Positions 1 through 8,295 are shown, numbered from the stretch's first letter. The stretch: 64,000 nt of DNA from Frondihabitans peucedani (GCF_039537585.1 NZ_BAABAU010000004.1:466522-530521), one strand, 5' to 3'. Made by a program: numbers and translations. The notes: generated from the sequence alone by a model not told the origin.

Positions 1-323
1 ATCACGACGAGGTCGACGAGCGACGGGGCGACCCAGGATGTGGCGTCGGCCTCCACCCACTCCACCTCGACGCCCAGCTGGGCGGCGCGCGCTCGTCCGA
101 TCGCAAGGCCGGCGGGGGCGAAGTCCACCGCGCTCACCGTCCAGCCCAGGGAGGCGAGCCAGAGGGCGTTGCGTCCTTCGCCGGCTCCGAGGTCGACGGC
201 GTCGCCGATCGGCAGGTGCGCCACGGTCTGCTCGATCCACGCGTTCGGGCCCGCCGACCAGAGCTGCTCACCGGCCTCGGCGGCCCGGCCGTACCGGTCT
301 TCCCAGAAGGAGTTGTCGCTCAT
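1..323 (-). CDS. Class I SAM-dependent methyltransferase, N-terminal part (cut by window edge)
   Basis: The visible 107 codons start at ATG 323 and run off the left edge. Residues 43-56 carry the Rossmann motif I (VDLGAGEGRNALWLA), followed by an acidic residue at the end of strand 2 (SAVDFAP) and a typical third strand (VEWVEADAT). This is the order seen in small TehB/UbiE-like methyltransferases that bind S-adenosylmethionine; the substrate cannot be told. It is read in the same direction as the folate-reductase-like gene upstream but is separated from it by a long hairpin (337-392), so co-transcription is uncertain. Confidence 0.85.
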   Translation of the reverse strand, partial: MSDNSFWEDRYGRAAEAGEQLWSAGPNAWIEQTVAHLPIGDAVDLGAGEGRNALWLASLGWTVSAVDFAPAGLAIGRARAAQLGVEVEWVEADATSWVAPSLVDLVV

Positions 324-336
324 CGCCCCAGCTTGG

Positions 337-392
337 CCCACGATCGCGACACGAAACCACTGCAGGTGGTGGTTTCATGTCGCGATCGTGGG
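337..392. repeat. 24-bp near-perfect inverted repeat (long hairpin)
   Basis: Arms 337-360 and 369-392 are complementary in 23 of 24 positions around an 8-base loop centred on CTGCAG. The right arm contains the last codons and TGA stop of the folate-reductase-like gene. The left arm lies just before the methyltransferase start. No T-tract follows on the minus strand, so it is not a textbook terminator. It may be a REP/MITE-like palindrome or an mRNA-processing hairpin. Confidence 0.8.
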
Positions 393-1418
393 TGCGAGCT
401 CCGTGCCGATGGCGGCGAGGGCCTCGGCGAAGCGCTCGGCTCCGTCGGGGCCGGCGCCGCCGGAGAGGTTCACGCCGCGCACCCCGTGAAGAGCGAGCAG
501 CTCCTGCGAGAGCTCCACGGCGGCCGCGACCCCCTCGGCGAACGGGTCGCGAGCGCGCAGGATCCGACCCAGGTACCCCGGCGGCAGCACCAGCGTGGTG
601 AACGACTCGAGCAGCCGGGCGCTGGCCGCGTCGACCACCACGGGGACGCACGGGAGGAACGCGAGGGCCGCCCCGTGATCCTGCGCCTCCCGGATGAACG
701 CGGCGACCGGAGCCGCACCGCCCGCGTGGTTCACGAAACACACCTCCGCCCCCGCCTTCGCCTTCTCGGCCAGACGGGCGGCCCGGCGGGAGACCGGCGG
801 CGCGCACGGCGACTCGGCGACGGACACGAGGTGTCCGGCCTCCCGGGCGAGGGCGGCGAGACGGGTCGAGTCGAGGTCGAAGACGGGCTGCGCGTCGGGC
901 CGCGACCCGGTGTCGGTGTGGTCGCCGGTGACGCAGTGGACCGCCGCGACCCCCGCGTCGGCGAGGGCGGCGAGCTCGCCCTCGAGCGCGACGCGGTTGC
1001 GGTCGCGGCAGTTCAGGCCGGTCCAGACCCGGAGTCCGGCCCGCTGCACAAGACTCGCGCGGTAGGCCGGCGAGAACTGCACGCGCTCGGCACCCGAGTC
1101 GCCCGCCAGGACCGCGTCGACCGTTCCGCGCAGGATCCCGCCCACCGCCTCGATCGACGCCGAGCTGAGGGCGCGCGCGGGCAGGTCGGCCACCACGATC
1201 TGCCGCTGTCGCAGAAGCCCGCGCATGTCGGACCCGGGCTCAGGCACCGAGGGCACGGCCGGCGCCCCCGGTGAGACCGGCCCGCCCGCCCACCGCACGG
1301 TCGGCGTGTCGAGGAACACGCAGGCGTGCTCGGCCACCTCGCAGCGCCCGTCGAACTCGACGCCGCCGCAGGGTCCGTACTGCATGCGCTTGGGGCAGAC
1401 GGCGACGGAGCTCTCCAT
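375..1418 (-). CDS. Methylenetetrahydrofolate reductase-like protein with N-terminal MetV-type cysteine motif
   Basis: 347 aa, ATG at 1418. Residues 8-33 hold a cysteine cluster (C8, C17, C26, C33; CPKRMQYGPCGG) typical of the MTHFR C-terminal/MetV zinc domain. The remainder resembles the MetF TIM barrel: FSPAYRASL, then AVHCVTGDHTD, which matches the LTGD Asp motif, and a conserved EVCFVNH stretch. A MetV-like element placed before a MetF-like barrel is an unusual order. The usual catalytic Glu near the barrel start is not evident; an ADLP sequence stands there. The role is probably one-carbon (folate) metabolism or demethylation. It is divergent from allantoinase with a 78-bp gap. Family is confident, reaction is not. 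Confidence 0.75.
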   Translation of the reverse strand: MESSVAVCPKRMQYGPCGGVEFDGRCEVAEHACVFLDTPTVRWAGGPVSPGAPAVPSVPEPGSDMRGLLRQRQIVVADLPARALSSASIEAVGGILRGTVDAVLAGDSGAERVQFSPAYRASLVQRAGLRVWTGLNCRDRNRVALEGELAALADAGVAAVHCVTGDHTDTGSRPDAQPVFDLDSTRLAALAREAGHLVSVAESPCAPPVSRRAARLAEKAKAGAEVCFVNHAGGAAPVAAFIREAQDHGAALAFLPCVPVVVDAASARLLESFTTLVLPPGYLGRILRARDPFAEGVAAAVELSQELLALHGVRGVNLSGGAGPDGAERFAEALAAIGTELAPTIAT

Positions 1419-1496
1419 GGTGACACCCTCGCATGCCGCTGTTTCGGCCGCGGTGTCGCGCCGTTTCGGGCTCGTTAAGCCCCGTAAAATCAGGGA

Positions 1497-2843
1497 ATGC
1501 CCCTCTCTGACATGCCCGTGCCCGACCTCGTGATCCGCTCCCGGGCGGTCCTCGTCGACGGGGCGTTCCGGCCGGCGGCGGTCGTCGTGCACGACGGTGT
1601 CGTCGTCGCGGTCGAGGAGCTCGACGCAGCTGTCGAGGCTGCCGCCGAGGTGATCCTGCCGCCCGAGCAGGTGCTGATCCCGGGCATCGTCGACTCGCAC
1701 GTGCACGTCAACGAGCCGGGCCGGACCGACTGGGAGGGCTTCGCGAGCGCCACCCGCGCGGCGGCCCGGGGCGGTGTCACGACGATCATCGACATGCCGC
1801 TCAACAGCATCCCTCCGACCACCACCCCGGAAGCGCTCGACCTCAAGCGCGAGGCCGCGGCACCGCAGGCTGTGATCGACGTCGGGTTCTGGGGCGGCGC
1901 GATCCCGTCGTCGCTCGGGCACCTCCGCGAGCTGCACGACGCGGGCGTCTTCGGGTTCAAGGCGTTCCTGTCGCCGTCGGGGGTCGACGAGTTCCCGCAC
2001 CTGTCGACCGCGCAGCTGCACGAGGCCATGGCCGAGATCGCGGCGTTCGACGGTCTGCTCATCGTGCACGCGGAAGATCCCGAGCGGCTCGACGACGCCC
2101 CGGAGCCCGAAGGCGCTTCGTACTCGGCGTTCGTCCGCTCGCGCCCGGATGCCAGCGAGCTGTCGGCGATCGAGCACGTCATCGACGCCGTGTCGCAGAC
2201 GGGCGGGCGCGCCCACATCCTGCACCTGTCGTCGGCCCGCGCCCTGCCGGCCATCCGCGACGCGAAGGCGCGGGGCCTCCGGCTCACCGTCGAGACCTGC
2301 CCGCACTACCTGTCGTTCGACGAAGAGCACATCCCCGACGGCGGCACGCAGTACAAATGCTGCCCGCCGATCCGCGACGCCGCGAACCAGGAGCTCCTCT
2401 GGGAGGCCCTCGTCGACGGCACCATCGACCTCGTCGCCTCCGACCACTCCCCCTCGACCGCCGAGCTGAAGTTCGCGGGCGACGGCGACTTCGACCAGGC
2501 CTGGGGCGGCATCTCGGGCCTCGAGCTGAGCTTCCGGGCGGTCTGGACGGGGGCTTGCGAGCGCAGGATCCCGCTCGAGTCCGTCGTGGGCTGGATGTCG
2601 GGGGCGACCGCGGGCCTCGTCGGCCTCGCCGACCGGGGCAGGATCGCGGTCGGCGCCCGTGCCGACCTCGTCGCGTTCGATCCCGAGGCGGAGGTCACCG
2701 TGTCGGCCGCGGCTCTCGCGCACAAGAACCCGGTGAGCGCCTTCGACGGCAGCCGCCTGCGCGGCTCGGTCGAGCGGGTGTGGCTGCGCGGCGAGCCGGT
2801 CGACGAGACCGCCGCCGCGGGGCAGCTGCTGTCGCGCGGCTAG
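1497..2843 (+). CDS. allB: Allantoinase
   Basis: 448 aa, the normal length for the cyclic amidohydrolase family. It hydrolyses the hydantoin ring of allantoin to allantoate in purine catabolism and acts in the cytosol. DSHVHVNEPGRTDWEGF (residues 66-82) gives metal-binding H68 and H70 and the allantoinase-specific NEPGR signature. GFKAFLSPSG supplies the carboxylated lysine (K155). Later come VHAED, HILHLSSA and VASDHSPS (catalytic Asp). A second in-frame ATG at 1512 is possible; AGGGA precedes 1497. It faces the PucG/allantoate amidohydrolase operon, which carries the next steps, so the assignment is firm; dihydropyrimidinase is less likely. Confidence 0.93.
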   Translation: MPLSDMPVPDLVIRSRAVLVDGAFRPAAVVVHDGVVVAVEELDAAVEAAAEVILPPEQVLIPGIVDSHVHVNEPGRTDWEGFASATRAAARGGVTTIIDMPLNSIPPTTTPEALDLKREAAAPQAVIDVGFWGGAIPSSLGHLRELHDAGVFGFKAFLSPSGVDEFPHLSTAQLHEAMAEIAAFDGLLIVHAEDPERLDDAPEPEGASYSAFVRSRPDASELSAIEHVIDAVSQTGGRAHILHLSSARALPAIRDAKARGLRLTVETCPHYLSFDEEHIPDGGTQYKCCPPIRDAANQELLWEALVDGTIDLVASDHSPSTAELKFAGDGDFDQAWGGISGLELSFRAVWTGACERRIPLESVVGWMSGATAGLVGLADRGRIAVGARADLVAFDPEAEVTVSAAALAHKNPVSAFDGSRLRGSVERVWLRGEPVDETAAAGQLLSRG

Positions 2844-2849
2844 GGCCGG

Positions 2850-3689
2850 CTACTCCAGCTCGCCGAGCTCGGAGTACAGCGCCGTGATGCCGCCGATCCT
2901 GGCGCGCCCGGCCCCCGGCGCGACGGCCAGCACCGCCGCGGCGAGCAGGTTGGCGAGGCTCATCGCGGCCGCGTACGAGTCGAACGCCGCCACGCTGTCC
3001 ACCGGGCAGACGAGCACCCGCGTCGAGTCGGCGGATGGGAGCCGAGCCGCAGGATCGACGACCAGCACGACCGGGACATCCTGCGCCTCCAGACTCGCGA
3101 GGACGCCTGCGAAGCCGGCGGGTCGTCGGCGGAACCCGACCAGCACCACCGCGTCGCGGGGCCCGAGCCCGGCCAGCTTCTCGCCGACCGACTGCCCCGG
3201 GGCCGGCGCGATCCGCACGTCGGGTCGCGCCTGCGCGAGCTGCTGGCGGAGGTGCAGGGCGACGGGGTAGCTGTTCCGGAAGCCGATGACGACCACCTCT
3301 CGCGCCGCGGCGACCAGGGCCGCGGCCTCCTCGAGGCGCCCGTCGCCGAGGCCGGCGAGGAGCGCGTCGAGATTCGCGCGCTCGACGGCGAGGTGCTGCG
3401 CGAGCCCGCCGGAGGCGGCGGAGGTCGGGCCCACGGGGACGCCGCGGCGGCGGAGGGAGCGGGCGTGCTCCCGGACATCCTGCGCGTCGGCGAACCCGAG
3501 CCGTCGGAACAGCCGCGAGACGGTGGCCTTGGAGACCCCGCTGGCGGTCGCGATCTCGGTTGCGGAGTAGACGGCGAGGTCGTCGAGGTGGTCGAGGATG
3601 AAGTCGGCGGCGCGCTGCTCCTGCGGCCGGAGCTCGCCGTAGCCGGAGTCGATCCGGGTGCGGATGTCGCCGCCCGTGCTCGCCGTCAC
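2850..3689 (-). CDS. RpiR-family transcriptional regulator (HTH + SIS domain)
   Basis: 279 aa, GTG start overlapping the upstream amidohydrolase stop by 4 nt (GTGA). An N-terminal RpiR helix-turn-helix lies at about residues 10-85, with the recognition region ATASGVSKATVSRLFRRLGF. A SIS sugar-isomerase fold occupies about 110-250 (VVVIGFRNSYPVALHLRQQL). RpiR proteins sense phosphorylated sugars or, in purine clusters, pathway intermediates. Its place as third gene of the PucG-amidohydrolase operon and its convergence with allB suggest it regulates allantoin use. Effector and operator were not identified. Confidence 0.9.
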   Translation of the reverse strand: MTASTGGDIRTRIDSGYGELRPQEQRAADFILDHLDDLAVYSATEIATASGVSKATVSRLFRRLGFADAQDVREHARSLRRRGVPVGPTSAASGGLAQHLAVERANLDALLAGLGDGRLEEAAALVAAAREVVVIGFRNSYPVALHLRQQLAQARPDVRIAPAPGQSVGEKLAGLGPRDAVVLVGFRRRPAGFAGVLASLEAQDVPVVLVVDPAARLPSADSTRVLVCPVDSVAAFDSYAAAMSLANLLAAAVLAVAPGAGRARIGGITALYSELGELE

Positions 3690-4924
3690 GAGTCGTGCGT
3701 CGCCGCGAGGGCGAGCACCGCCGCCTCGAACGCGTCGAGCGCGGTGGCCACGTCGGCCTCGGTGACCGTCTCGTCGGGGTGGTGGCTGATCCCGCCGAGG
3801 CCGTTCCGCACGAAGAGCATCGCCCAGTCGGTCAGGTCGGCGATCGCCATGGCGTCGTGGCCGGCCTTCGAGAACAGCACCGTCGGATCGGTGTCGCCGG
3901 TGCGCAGGATCCCGGAGCGCACGACATCCTGCAGTCTCGACGCCGCTCTGACAGCCGGCGCGCTGTGCGTCTCGTCGACCTCGAACATGAGTCCGCGGCG
4001 CTTGCACACGTCGTCGGCCACCGCTTGGATCTCGGCCCAGACGGCATCGCGGGCCTCGTCGGTCTCGCCGCGGAGGTCGAGGCTGAAGTCGACCCGGCCG
4101 GGGATCACGTTGACCCCGCCGGGGAACGCCTGCAGCCGCCCGACCGTGGCGATGCAGCCCGCGTCGCGCGCGAGACGCTCGACGGCGAGCACGATCTCGC
4201 TGGCGCCGGCGAGGGCGTCGTGCCGCCGGTGGAACGGGACGCCGCCCGCGTGCCCGGCCTCGCCGGTGAGCGTCAGGGCGAAGCGGCGGGCTCCGGCGAT
4301 CGACGAGACGACCGCGAGCGCGCGGTCGGCCTCCTCGAGGTACGGGCCCTGCTCGATGTGAACCTCGAGGTAGCCGACGACGTCGGCCGGGTCGAGCGCG
4401 GCCTCGCCGACGAGGTCGGGGTCGAGGCCGAACTCGACGAAGGCCTCGCGGAGGCTCGTGCCCGAGGCGTCGGCGAGGCTCCACCACTCGGGCAGCCAGG
4501 TGCCGGCGACCGCGCGCGACCCGAGGAGCGCTGTGCCGAAGCGGGTGCCCTCCTCGTCGCCGAAGGCCAGCACCTCGATCGCGAAGGGCAGCTCGTCGCC
4601 CCGATCGCGGATGCGGTCGACGGCCGCGATGGCGATCATGACGCCGAGGATCCCGTCGAAGCGTCCGGCGTTCGGCACCGTGTCGAGGTGCGATCCGAGG
4701 AGCAGGGCGGGCAGCGCAGGATCCCGGCCCTCGAACCTCCCAAGGAGGTTACCGACCGCATCCACCCGGGGCACAAGGCCTGCCGACCGCATCCAGCCGG
4801 CCGTCGCGCGGTTCACGGCCGCGTGCTCGGGCGAGAGGTAGACGCGCTCGATGCCGTCGGGCGAGGAGGTCTCGCGGGCGAGCGCGTCGCAGCGTTCGAG
4901 GATGGTGCGGGCGTCGACCGTCAC
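3686..4924 (-). CDS. allC: Allantoate amidohydrolase / M20 N-carbamoyl hydrolase
   Basis: 412 aa. Start GTG 4924 overlaps the aminotransferase stop by 4 nt; the end overlaps the RpiR start by 4 nt. M20 di-metal signatures are present in order: LLLGSHLDTVPNAGRFDG, FGDEEGTRFG, YLEVHIEQGP and FSKAGHDAM, with lid-domain motifs between. The family includes allantoate amidohydrolase, ureidoglycolate hydrolase and N-carbamoyl-amino-acid hydrolase; these are hard to separate by eye. Coupling to a PucG-type aminotransferase and facing allantoinase strongly favours allantoate to ureidoglycine plus NH3 and CO2. Cytosolic, metal-dependent. Confidence 0.88.
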   Translation of the reverse strand: MTVDARTILERCDALARETSSPDGIERVYLSPEHAAVNRATAGWMRSAGLVPRVDAVGNLLGRFEGRDPALPALLLGSHLDTVPNAGRFDGILGVMIAIAAVDRIRDRGDELPFAIEVLAFGDEEGTRFGTALLGSRAVAGTWLPEWWSLADASGTSLREAFVEFGLDPDLVGEAALDPADVVGYLEVHIEQGPYLEEADRALAVVSSIAGARRFALTLTGEAGHAGGVPFHRRHDALAGASEIVLAVERLARDAGCIATVGRLQAFPGGVNVIPGRVDFSLDLRGETDEARDAVWAEIQAVADDVCKRRGLMFEVDETHSAPAVRAASRLQDVVRSGILRTGDTDPTVLFSKAGHDAMAIADLTDWAMLFVRNGLGGISHHPDETVTEADVATALDAFEAAVLALAATHDS

Positions 4925-6156
4925 GCGGCGCCCGCATCCTGGTAGACGTCGTAGGCGGCCCCGACGCCGCCACCGCCGGTGACGGCGACTCCCCCGCGGC
5001 GGAGCACGGCCTCGAGGGAGGCGAGCGTCGTCAGGACGGCGTCCTTTCGGGCGTTGTAGCCCATGGTGCCGATCCGCCACACTTTGCCGTGCAGCGGACC
5101 GAACGACGTGCCGATCTCGATGCCGAAGTCGTCGAGCATGGCGGCGCGGGCTCCGTCGCCGTCGATGCCGTCGGGGATCATCACGGCGGTGACGTTGTTC
5201 ATCTTGTGCGAGACGTCGCCGAAGATCTCGAGGCCGAGACCGCGGAGCCCGGCCAGCATGGCGCCGCCGTGCAGCGCGTGCCGAGCGACCGCCTCGTCGA
5301 TGCCCTCCTCGACGAGGAGCCGGGCGCACTCACGGGCGCCGTAGAGCATGGTCGTCGCCTCGGTGTGGTGATTGAGGCGCTGAGGTCCCCAGTAGTCGAA
5401 GATCATGGCGAGGTCGAAGTAGTTCGAGCGGATCGGGTGCGCGCTGACGGCGTCGCCCTCGCGACGGATGCCCGCCTCCACCGACTTGCGGGCCGTGATG
5501 ACCTCGACGGCGCGCGGGGAGAAGGTGGCGGGAGCGGATCCTGACGGGCCGGCCAGGCACTTCTGGAGCCCCGCGGTCACGGCGTCGAGGCCGAGCTCGT
5601 CGGTGTGGAAGGCGTTCCCGGCCAGGGACGCGGTGACGTCGGTGTAGAAGAGGACTCCTTCGCGCTCACAGATGGCGCCGAGCTCCTCGAGGGGCTGGGC
5701 GACGGTGGTCGAGGTGTCTCCGTGCACGACCGCGAGGAGCTTCGGCTTCACCTCGCGGATGGCCGCCTCGATCGCGCTCGGCGTGAAGACCTGCCCCCAG
5801 GGCACCTCGATGGTGTGCACCTCGGCGCCGCAGCGCTCGGAGATCTCCTTCAGGAGGTGCCCGAAGCGGCCGAAGACCGGCACCAGCACGCGGTCGCCCG
5901 GCTCGATCAGCGACACCAGCGCCGCCTCGATGCCGGCGCGCGACGTGCCGTCGACGAGGACCGTCTGCTCGTTCTGCGTCTGGAAGACCTGGCGGTAGAG
6001 CACCTGGGTCTCGTCCATCGTGGCGGTCATCCACGGGTCGTACTGGCCGACCAGCTGCGCCGACATCGCGCGCGTCACGCGCGGGTCGGCGTTGATCGGG
6101 CCGGGGCCCATCAGGAGTCGCGCGGGCGGGTCGATCGGCTGAAAGGACTGTTTCAC
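4921..6156 (-). CDS. pucG: Ureidoglycine-glyoxylate aminotransferase (PucG-type, class V PLP)
   Basis: 411 aa class V (alanine-glyoxylate/serine-pyruvate) aminotransferase. LLMGPGPINADPRV opens the fold. DGTSRAGIEAAL and VVHGDTSTT follow, and the PLP lysine lies in TAGLQKCLAGPSGSAP. The N..HHTEATTMLYGA region and the LHGKVWRIGTMG C-terminus fit the PucG branch. In purine catabolism PucG transfers the amino group of ureidoglycine to glyoxylate, giving glycine. It is the first gene of an operon with overlapping allantoate amidohydrolase and RpiR genes, which supports that branch over general alanine-glyoxylate transaminase. Confidence 0.88.
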   Translation of the reverse strand: MKQSFQPIDPPARLLMGPGPINADPRVTRAMSAQLVGQYDPWMTATMDETQVLYRQVFQTQNEQTVLVDGTSRAGIEAALVSLIEPGDRVLVPVFGRFGHLLKEISERCGAEVHTIEVPWGQVFTPSAIEAAIREVKPKLLAVVHGDTSTTVAQPLEELGAICEREGVLFYTDVTASLAGNAFHTDELGLDAVTAGLQKCLAGPSGSAPATFSPRAVEVITARKSVEAGIRREGDAVSAHPIRSNYFDLAMIFDYWGPQRLNHHTEATTMLYGARECARLLVEEGIDEAVARHALHGGAMLAGLRGLGLEIFGDVSHKMNNVTAVMIPDGIDGDGARAAMLDDFGIEIGTSFGPLHGKVWRIGTMGYNARKDAVLTTLASLEAVLRRGGVAVTGGGGVGAAYDVYQDAGAA

Positions 6157-6225
6157 GCGGTCAGTCTACGGAACCGGTGTTTCAGGGGTGTGACGGGTAT
6201 GTCGATCCTGCGGTCGGGTCGCTCG

Positions 6226-6292
6226 GGGCACGCATTCCGGCGGCAGACACCGGTTGTACGGCGTGTGTCGGGCCGGGATGCGTGTCGCGAAC
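6226..6292. repeat. 67-bp direct repeat, copy A
   Basis: It matches 7274-7340 at 64 of 67 positions, in the same orientation. It starts GGGCACGCATTCCGG and contains CCGGTTGTACGGC in the centre; the outer ends form an imperfect inverted repeat (CGCATTCCGGC against GCCGGGATGCG). It sits downstream of the epimerase gene stop, in non-coding DNA. Confidence 0.92.
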
Positions 6293-6318
6293 GCCACCAC
6301 ACCCGACCCCGGATCGGC

Positions 6319-7215
6319 TCAGCCCGCCCGCGATGCCAGCCGCAGGTCGCGCCAGGTGAAGCCGCCTCGGGGCGGTAGCGCACCACGGATCTGCTCGTCG
6401 TCGAACGGGAGACGGGGCCGGAGGTCGTCGGGGAGCTCACCGGCCGGCTGCGTCGCCTCGGTCACGCCCTCGGACAGCATCTGCACCTGCGCCTTGGCGA
6501 CGAGTGGCACTCGCATCGTCCACTCGGTGACCTGGCCCAGGATCCTGTGCGCCCAGACCGGCGCCGGGAAGATGGTCACCGGACGCTCGACGATCCGGGC
6601 GATCCGACGCACGGCCTCGCTGAGCAGGAGGGTCTCGCCGCCGCGCACCGCCACCGTCTGCCGGGACAGGCGCCCGTCGAGCGCTGCCACGATGACGTCC
6701 ACGAGCTCGGCGACGGGGATCGGGCTGATCGTCTTCTCGCGCAGGCCGACCGAGGCGAAGAGCGGGACCGTCTGCACGGTGTGACTGATGTGGTCGACGA
6801 GGTGGTCGCCGTGGCCGTAGATCATTCCGGCCTTCAGGATCGTGTAGTCGAGGCCCGACGATCGGATCATCTCCTCGGCCGTCCACTTCGACTCGTGGTA
6901 CGGCGATCCTGAACCGGGACGCGCCCGCAAGAAGCTGAGCAGCACCACCTTCGACACACCGGCGCGACGGGCGGCCTCGAGAACGGCGGCAGTGCCACGG
7001 ACGTGGACGCGATCGAACGTCTGGTCGCCGATCTCGCGGTTGATCCCGGCGCAGTGCGCCACGGCGTCGACTCCGCGGAACGCCTCGGTGAGCGCGTCGA
7101 CGTCGTCGATCTGCACGCCGGCGCTCCGGGAGACGCTCACGACGTCGACCGGGTCGTACCGCTCCGCCAGGTGTCGTCCGACGAACCCCGACGCTCCTGT
7201 GATCCCCACGCGCAT
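6319..7215 (-). CDS. NAD(P)-dependent epimerase/dehydratase (atypical SDR)
   Basis: 298 aa. An N-terminal Rossmann site (GITGASGFVGRHLAE) is followed by AHCAGIN and a YHESKWTAEE segment, giving the YxxxK catalytic pair. The C-terminal part (FPAPVWAHRILGQVTEW) resembles the complex I NDUFA9-like/YwnB group of atypical SDRs. The substrate is unknown. The gene is flanked on both sides by copies of a 67-bp repeat. It has its own intergenic regions of over 150 bp on each side, so it is probably transcribed alone. Confidence 0.88.
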   Translation of the reverse strand: MRVGITGASGFVGRHLAERYDPVDVVSVSRSAGVQIDDVDALTEAFRGVDAVAHCAGINREIGDQTFDRVHVRGTAAVLEAARRAGVSKVVLLSFLRARPGSGSPYHESKWTAEEMIRSSGLDYTILKAGMIYGHGDHLVDHISHTVQTVPLFASVGLREKTISPIPVAELVDVIVAALDGRLSRQTVAVRGGETLLLSEAVRRIARIVERPVTIFPAPVWAHRILGQVTEWTMRVPLVAKAQVQMLSEGVTEATQPAGELPDDLRPRLPFDDEQIRGALPPRGGFTWRDLRLASRAG

Positions 7216-7273
7216 GTGCTGACCCTACGGGATGCGTGCCGGAGTGCGCGGGGCGGGGCGGGGCGACCGCCGC

Positions 7274-7340
7274 GGGCACGCATTCCGGCGGCAGTCACCG
7301 GTTGTACGGCGTGTGTCGGGCCGGGATACGGGTCGCGAAC
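7274..7340. repeat. 67-bp direct repeat, copy B
   Basis: Second copy of the 6226-6292 element, with three mismatches. It lies between the start of the epimerase gene and the terminator of the 7412-7906 membrane protein gene. Both copies are therefore just downstream of a minus-strand gene. Confidence 0.92.
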
Positions 7341-7370
7341 AGCGAGCACGCCGCCGCCAGGGACGACGAA

Positions 7371-7396
7371 GGGCCCGCCCCTCGCAGGACGGGCCC
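7371..7396 (-). terminator. GC-rich hairpin after the 7412-7906 gene
   Basis: GGGCCCG (7371-7377) pairs with CGGGCCC (7390-7396) over a 12-base loop. It lies 16 bases past the stop of the minus-strand membrane protein gene. The following bases (CTTCGTC on the minus strand) are only weakly T-rich. Confidence 0.55.
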
Positions 7397-7411
7397 CTCC
7401 GAGCAGCAGGA

Positions 7412-7906
7412 CTAGACGCGCGCCGGTCCGCCGGCGACACCGCCGCCGTTGCCGTACTTGCGGGCCTTGACGGCCTGGAAGTACTCGCTCGACGGACGCA
7501 GGAACATCAGGACGGTCGCCACGACGGCAGCGACGACGCCGACCGCTCCGGTGCCATAGCCGCCCACGATCCCGGTGAGCGACAGGATCGTGATGATGAG
7601 GAGGACGATGCGGGCCCAGCCGGCTCCGCGTCGCATGAAGAGGTCGAAGACGACGAAGGCGATGAGGAACAGGGCCCCGAGCACGATCGCGATCGCGACG
7701 CCGGCGCCCACGAAGCTCTGCGCCTGCTGGGTCGCGGCCGCCGATCCACCCGCCTTCGCGAGCTGGCTCTTCGCAGCAGCCGTCGTGCTGCCGGAGGTGG
7801 CAGCGGAGATGATGAGGCCGACGAGGTGCGCGAGGGCGGTGAGGAGGAACAGCCAGAACGCGATCTGGATGGTCCGCGGGGGTGCGGTGGGCGAGGTGGT
7901 GGACAT
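7412..7906 (-). CDS. Small four-helix membrane protein of unknown function
   Basis: 164 aa, ATG at 7906 with AAGGGAAA about 8 bases upstream. Hydrophobic helices are visible at about residues 15-37, 66-90, 98-112 and 116-138. Between helix 1 and 2 is an Ala/Ser/Thr-rich outside loop (TTAAAKSQLAKAGG). The C-terminal tail is basic (VKARKYGNGGG). The layout resembles small DUF4064/DUF2127-like actinobacterial membrane proteins, but I cannot name the family. The next upstream gene in the same direction is a solo LuxR-type HTH protein, 101 bp away. Confidence 0.8.
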   Translation of the reverse strand: MSTTSPTAPPRTIQIAFWLFLLTALAHLVGLIISAATSGSTTAAAKSQLAKAGGSAAATQQAQSFVGAGVAIAIVLGALFLIAFVVFDLFMRRGAGWARIVLLIITILSLTGIVGGYGTGAVGVVAAVVATVLMFLRPSSEYFQAVKARKYGNGGGVAGGPARV

Positions 7907-8007
7907 GGTGGGGTTTCCCTTCGGGTGGGTGGAGGAGGCCGACCGTCGGGTCGGGCCTCGGGCGCCGGAGCCCGATCGGGCGCGCTCCGGGGTCTGTGGG
8001 GCGGTCG

Positions 8008-8295
8008 TCAGTCGGGGATGAGGGACGGGTCGATGACGAGGTCGCCGGTGGCCTGGATGGGGAACTGGTCGGTCGTGAGGATCCCGGCGACCATGACCAG
8101 CGCGATGAGGGCCGGGACGTTGCCGGCGTGCAGCTTCTGCTGCAGTCGCCCTACGTGGTAGCCGATCGTCGACGTGCTCAGCGAGAGGCGCTTCGCCACG
8201 GTGCTGTAGGTCTCGCCGGCGCCGATGCCCGCGAGGATCTCCGCCTGCTGCGCCGAGAGGACCACACCCTCCTGCACCGGCTTCTTCCGCGTCAT
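8008..8295 (-). CDS. Single-domain LuxR/GerE-type HTH protein
   Basis: 95 aa, shorter than full LuxR regulators. It consists almost entirely of the GerE helix-turn-helix (about residues 14-70: LSAQQAEILAGIGAGET, then STVAKRLSLSTSTIGYHVGRLQQKL), which binds DNA. There is no receiver or ligand domain. The C-terminal tail has a short hydrophobic patch (VPALIALVMVAGIL). A CATAAT -10-like box (8315-8320, minus strand) lies about 20 bases upstream. Probable transcription factor; target unknown. Confidence 0.82.
   Translation of the reverse strand: MTRKKPVQEGVVLSAQQAEILAGIGAGETYSTVAKRLSLSTSTIGYHVGRLQQKLHAGNVPALIALVMVAGILTTDQFPIQATGDLVIDPSLIPD

Noticed and set aside
6226..7340. Insertion sequence ends around the epimerase gene
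   Set aside because: The flanks are direct, not inverted; there is no transposase and no target-site duplication that I can see.
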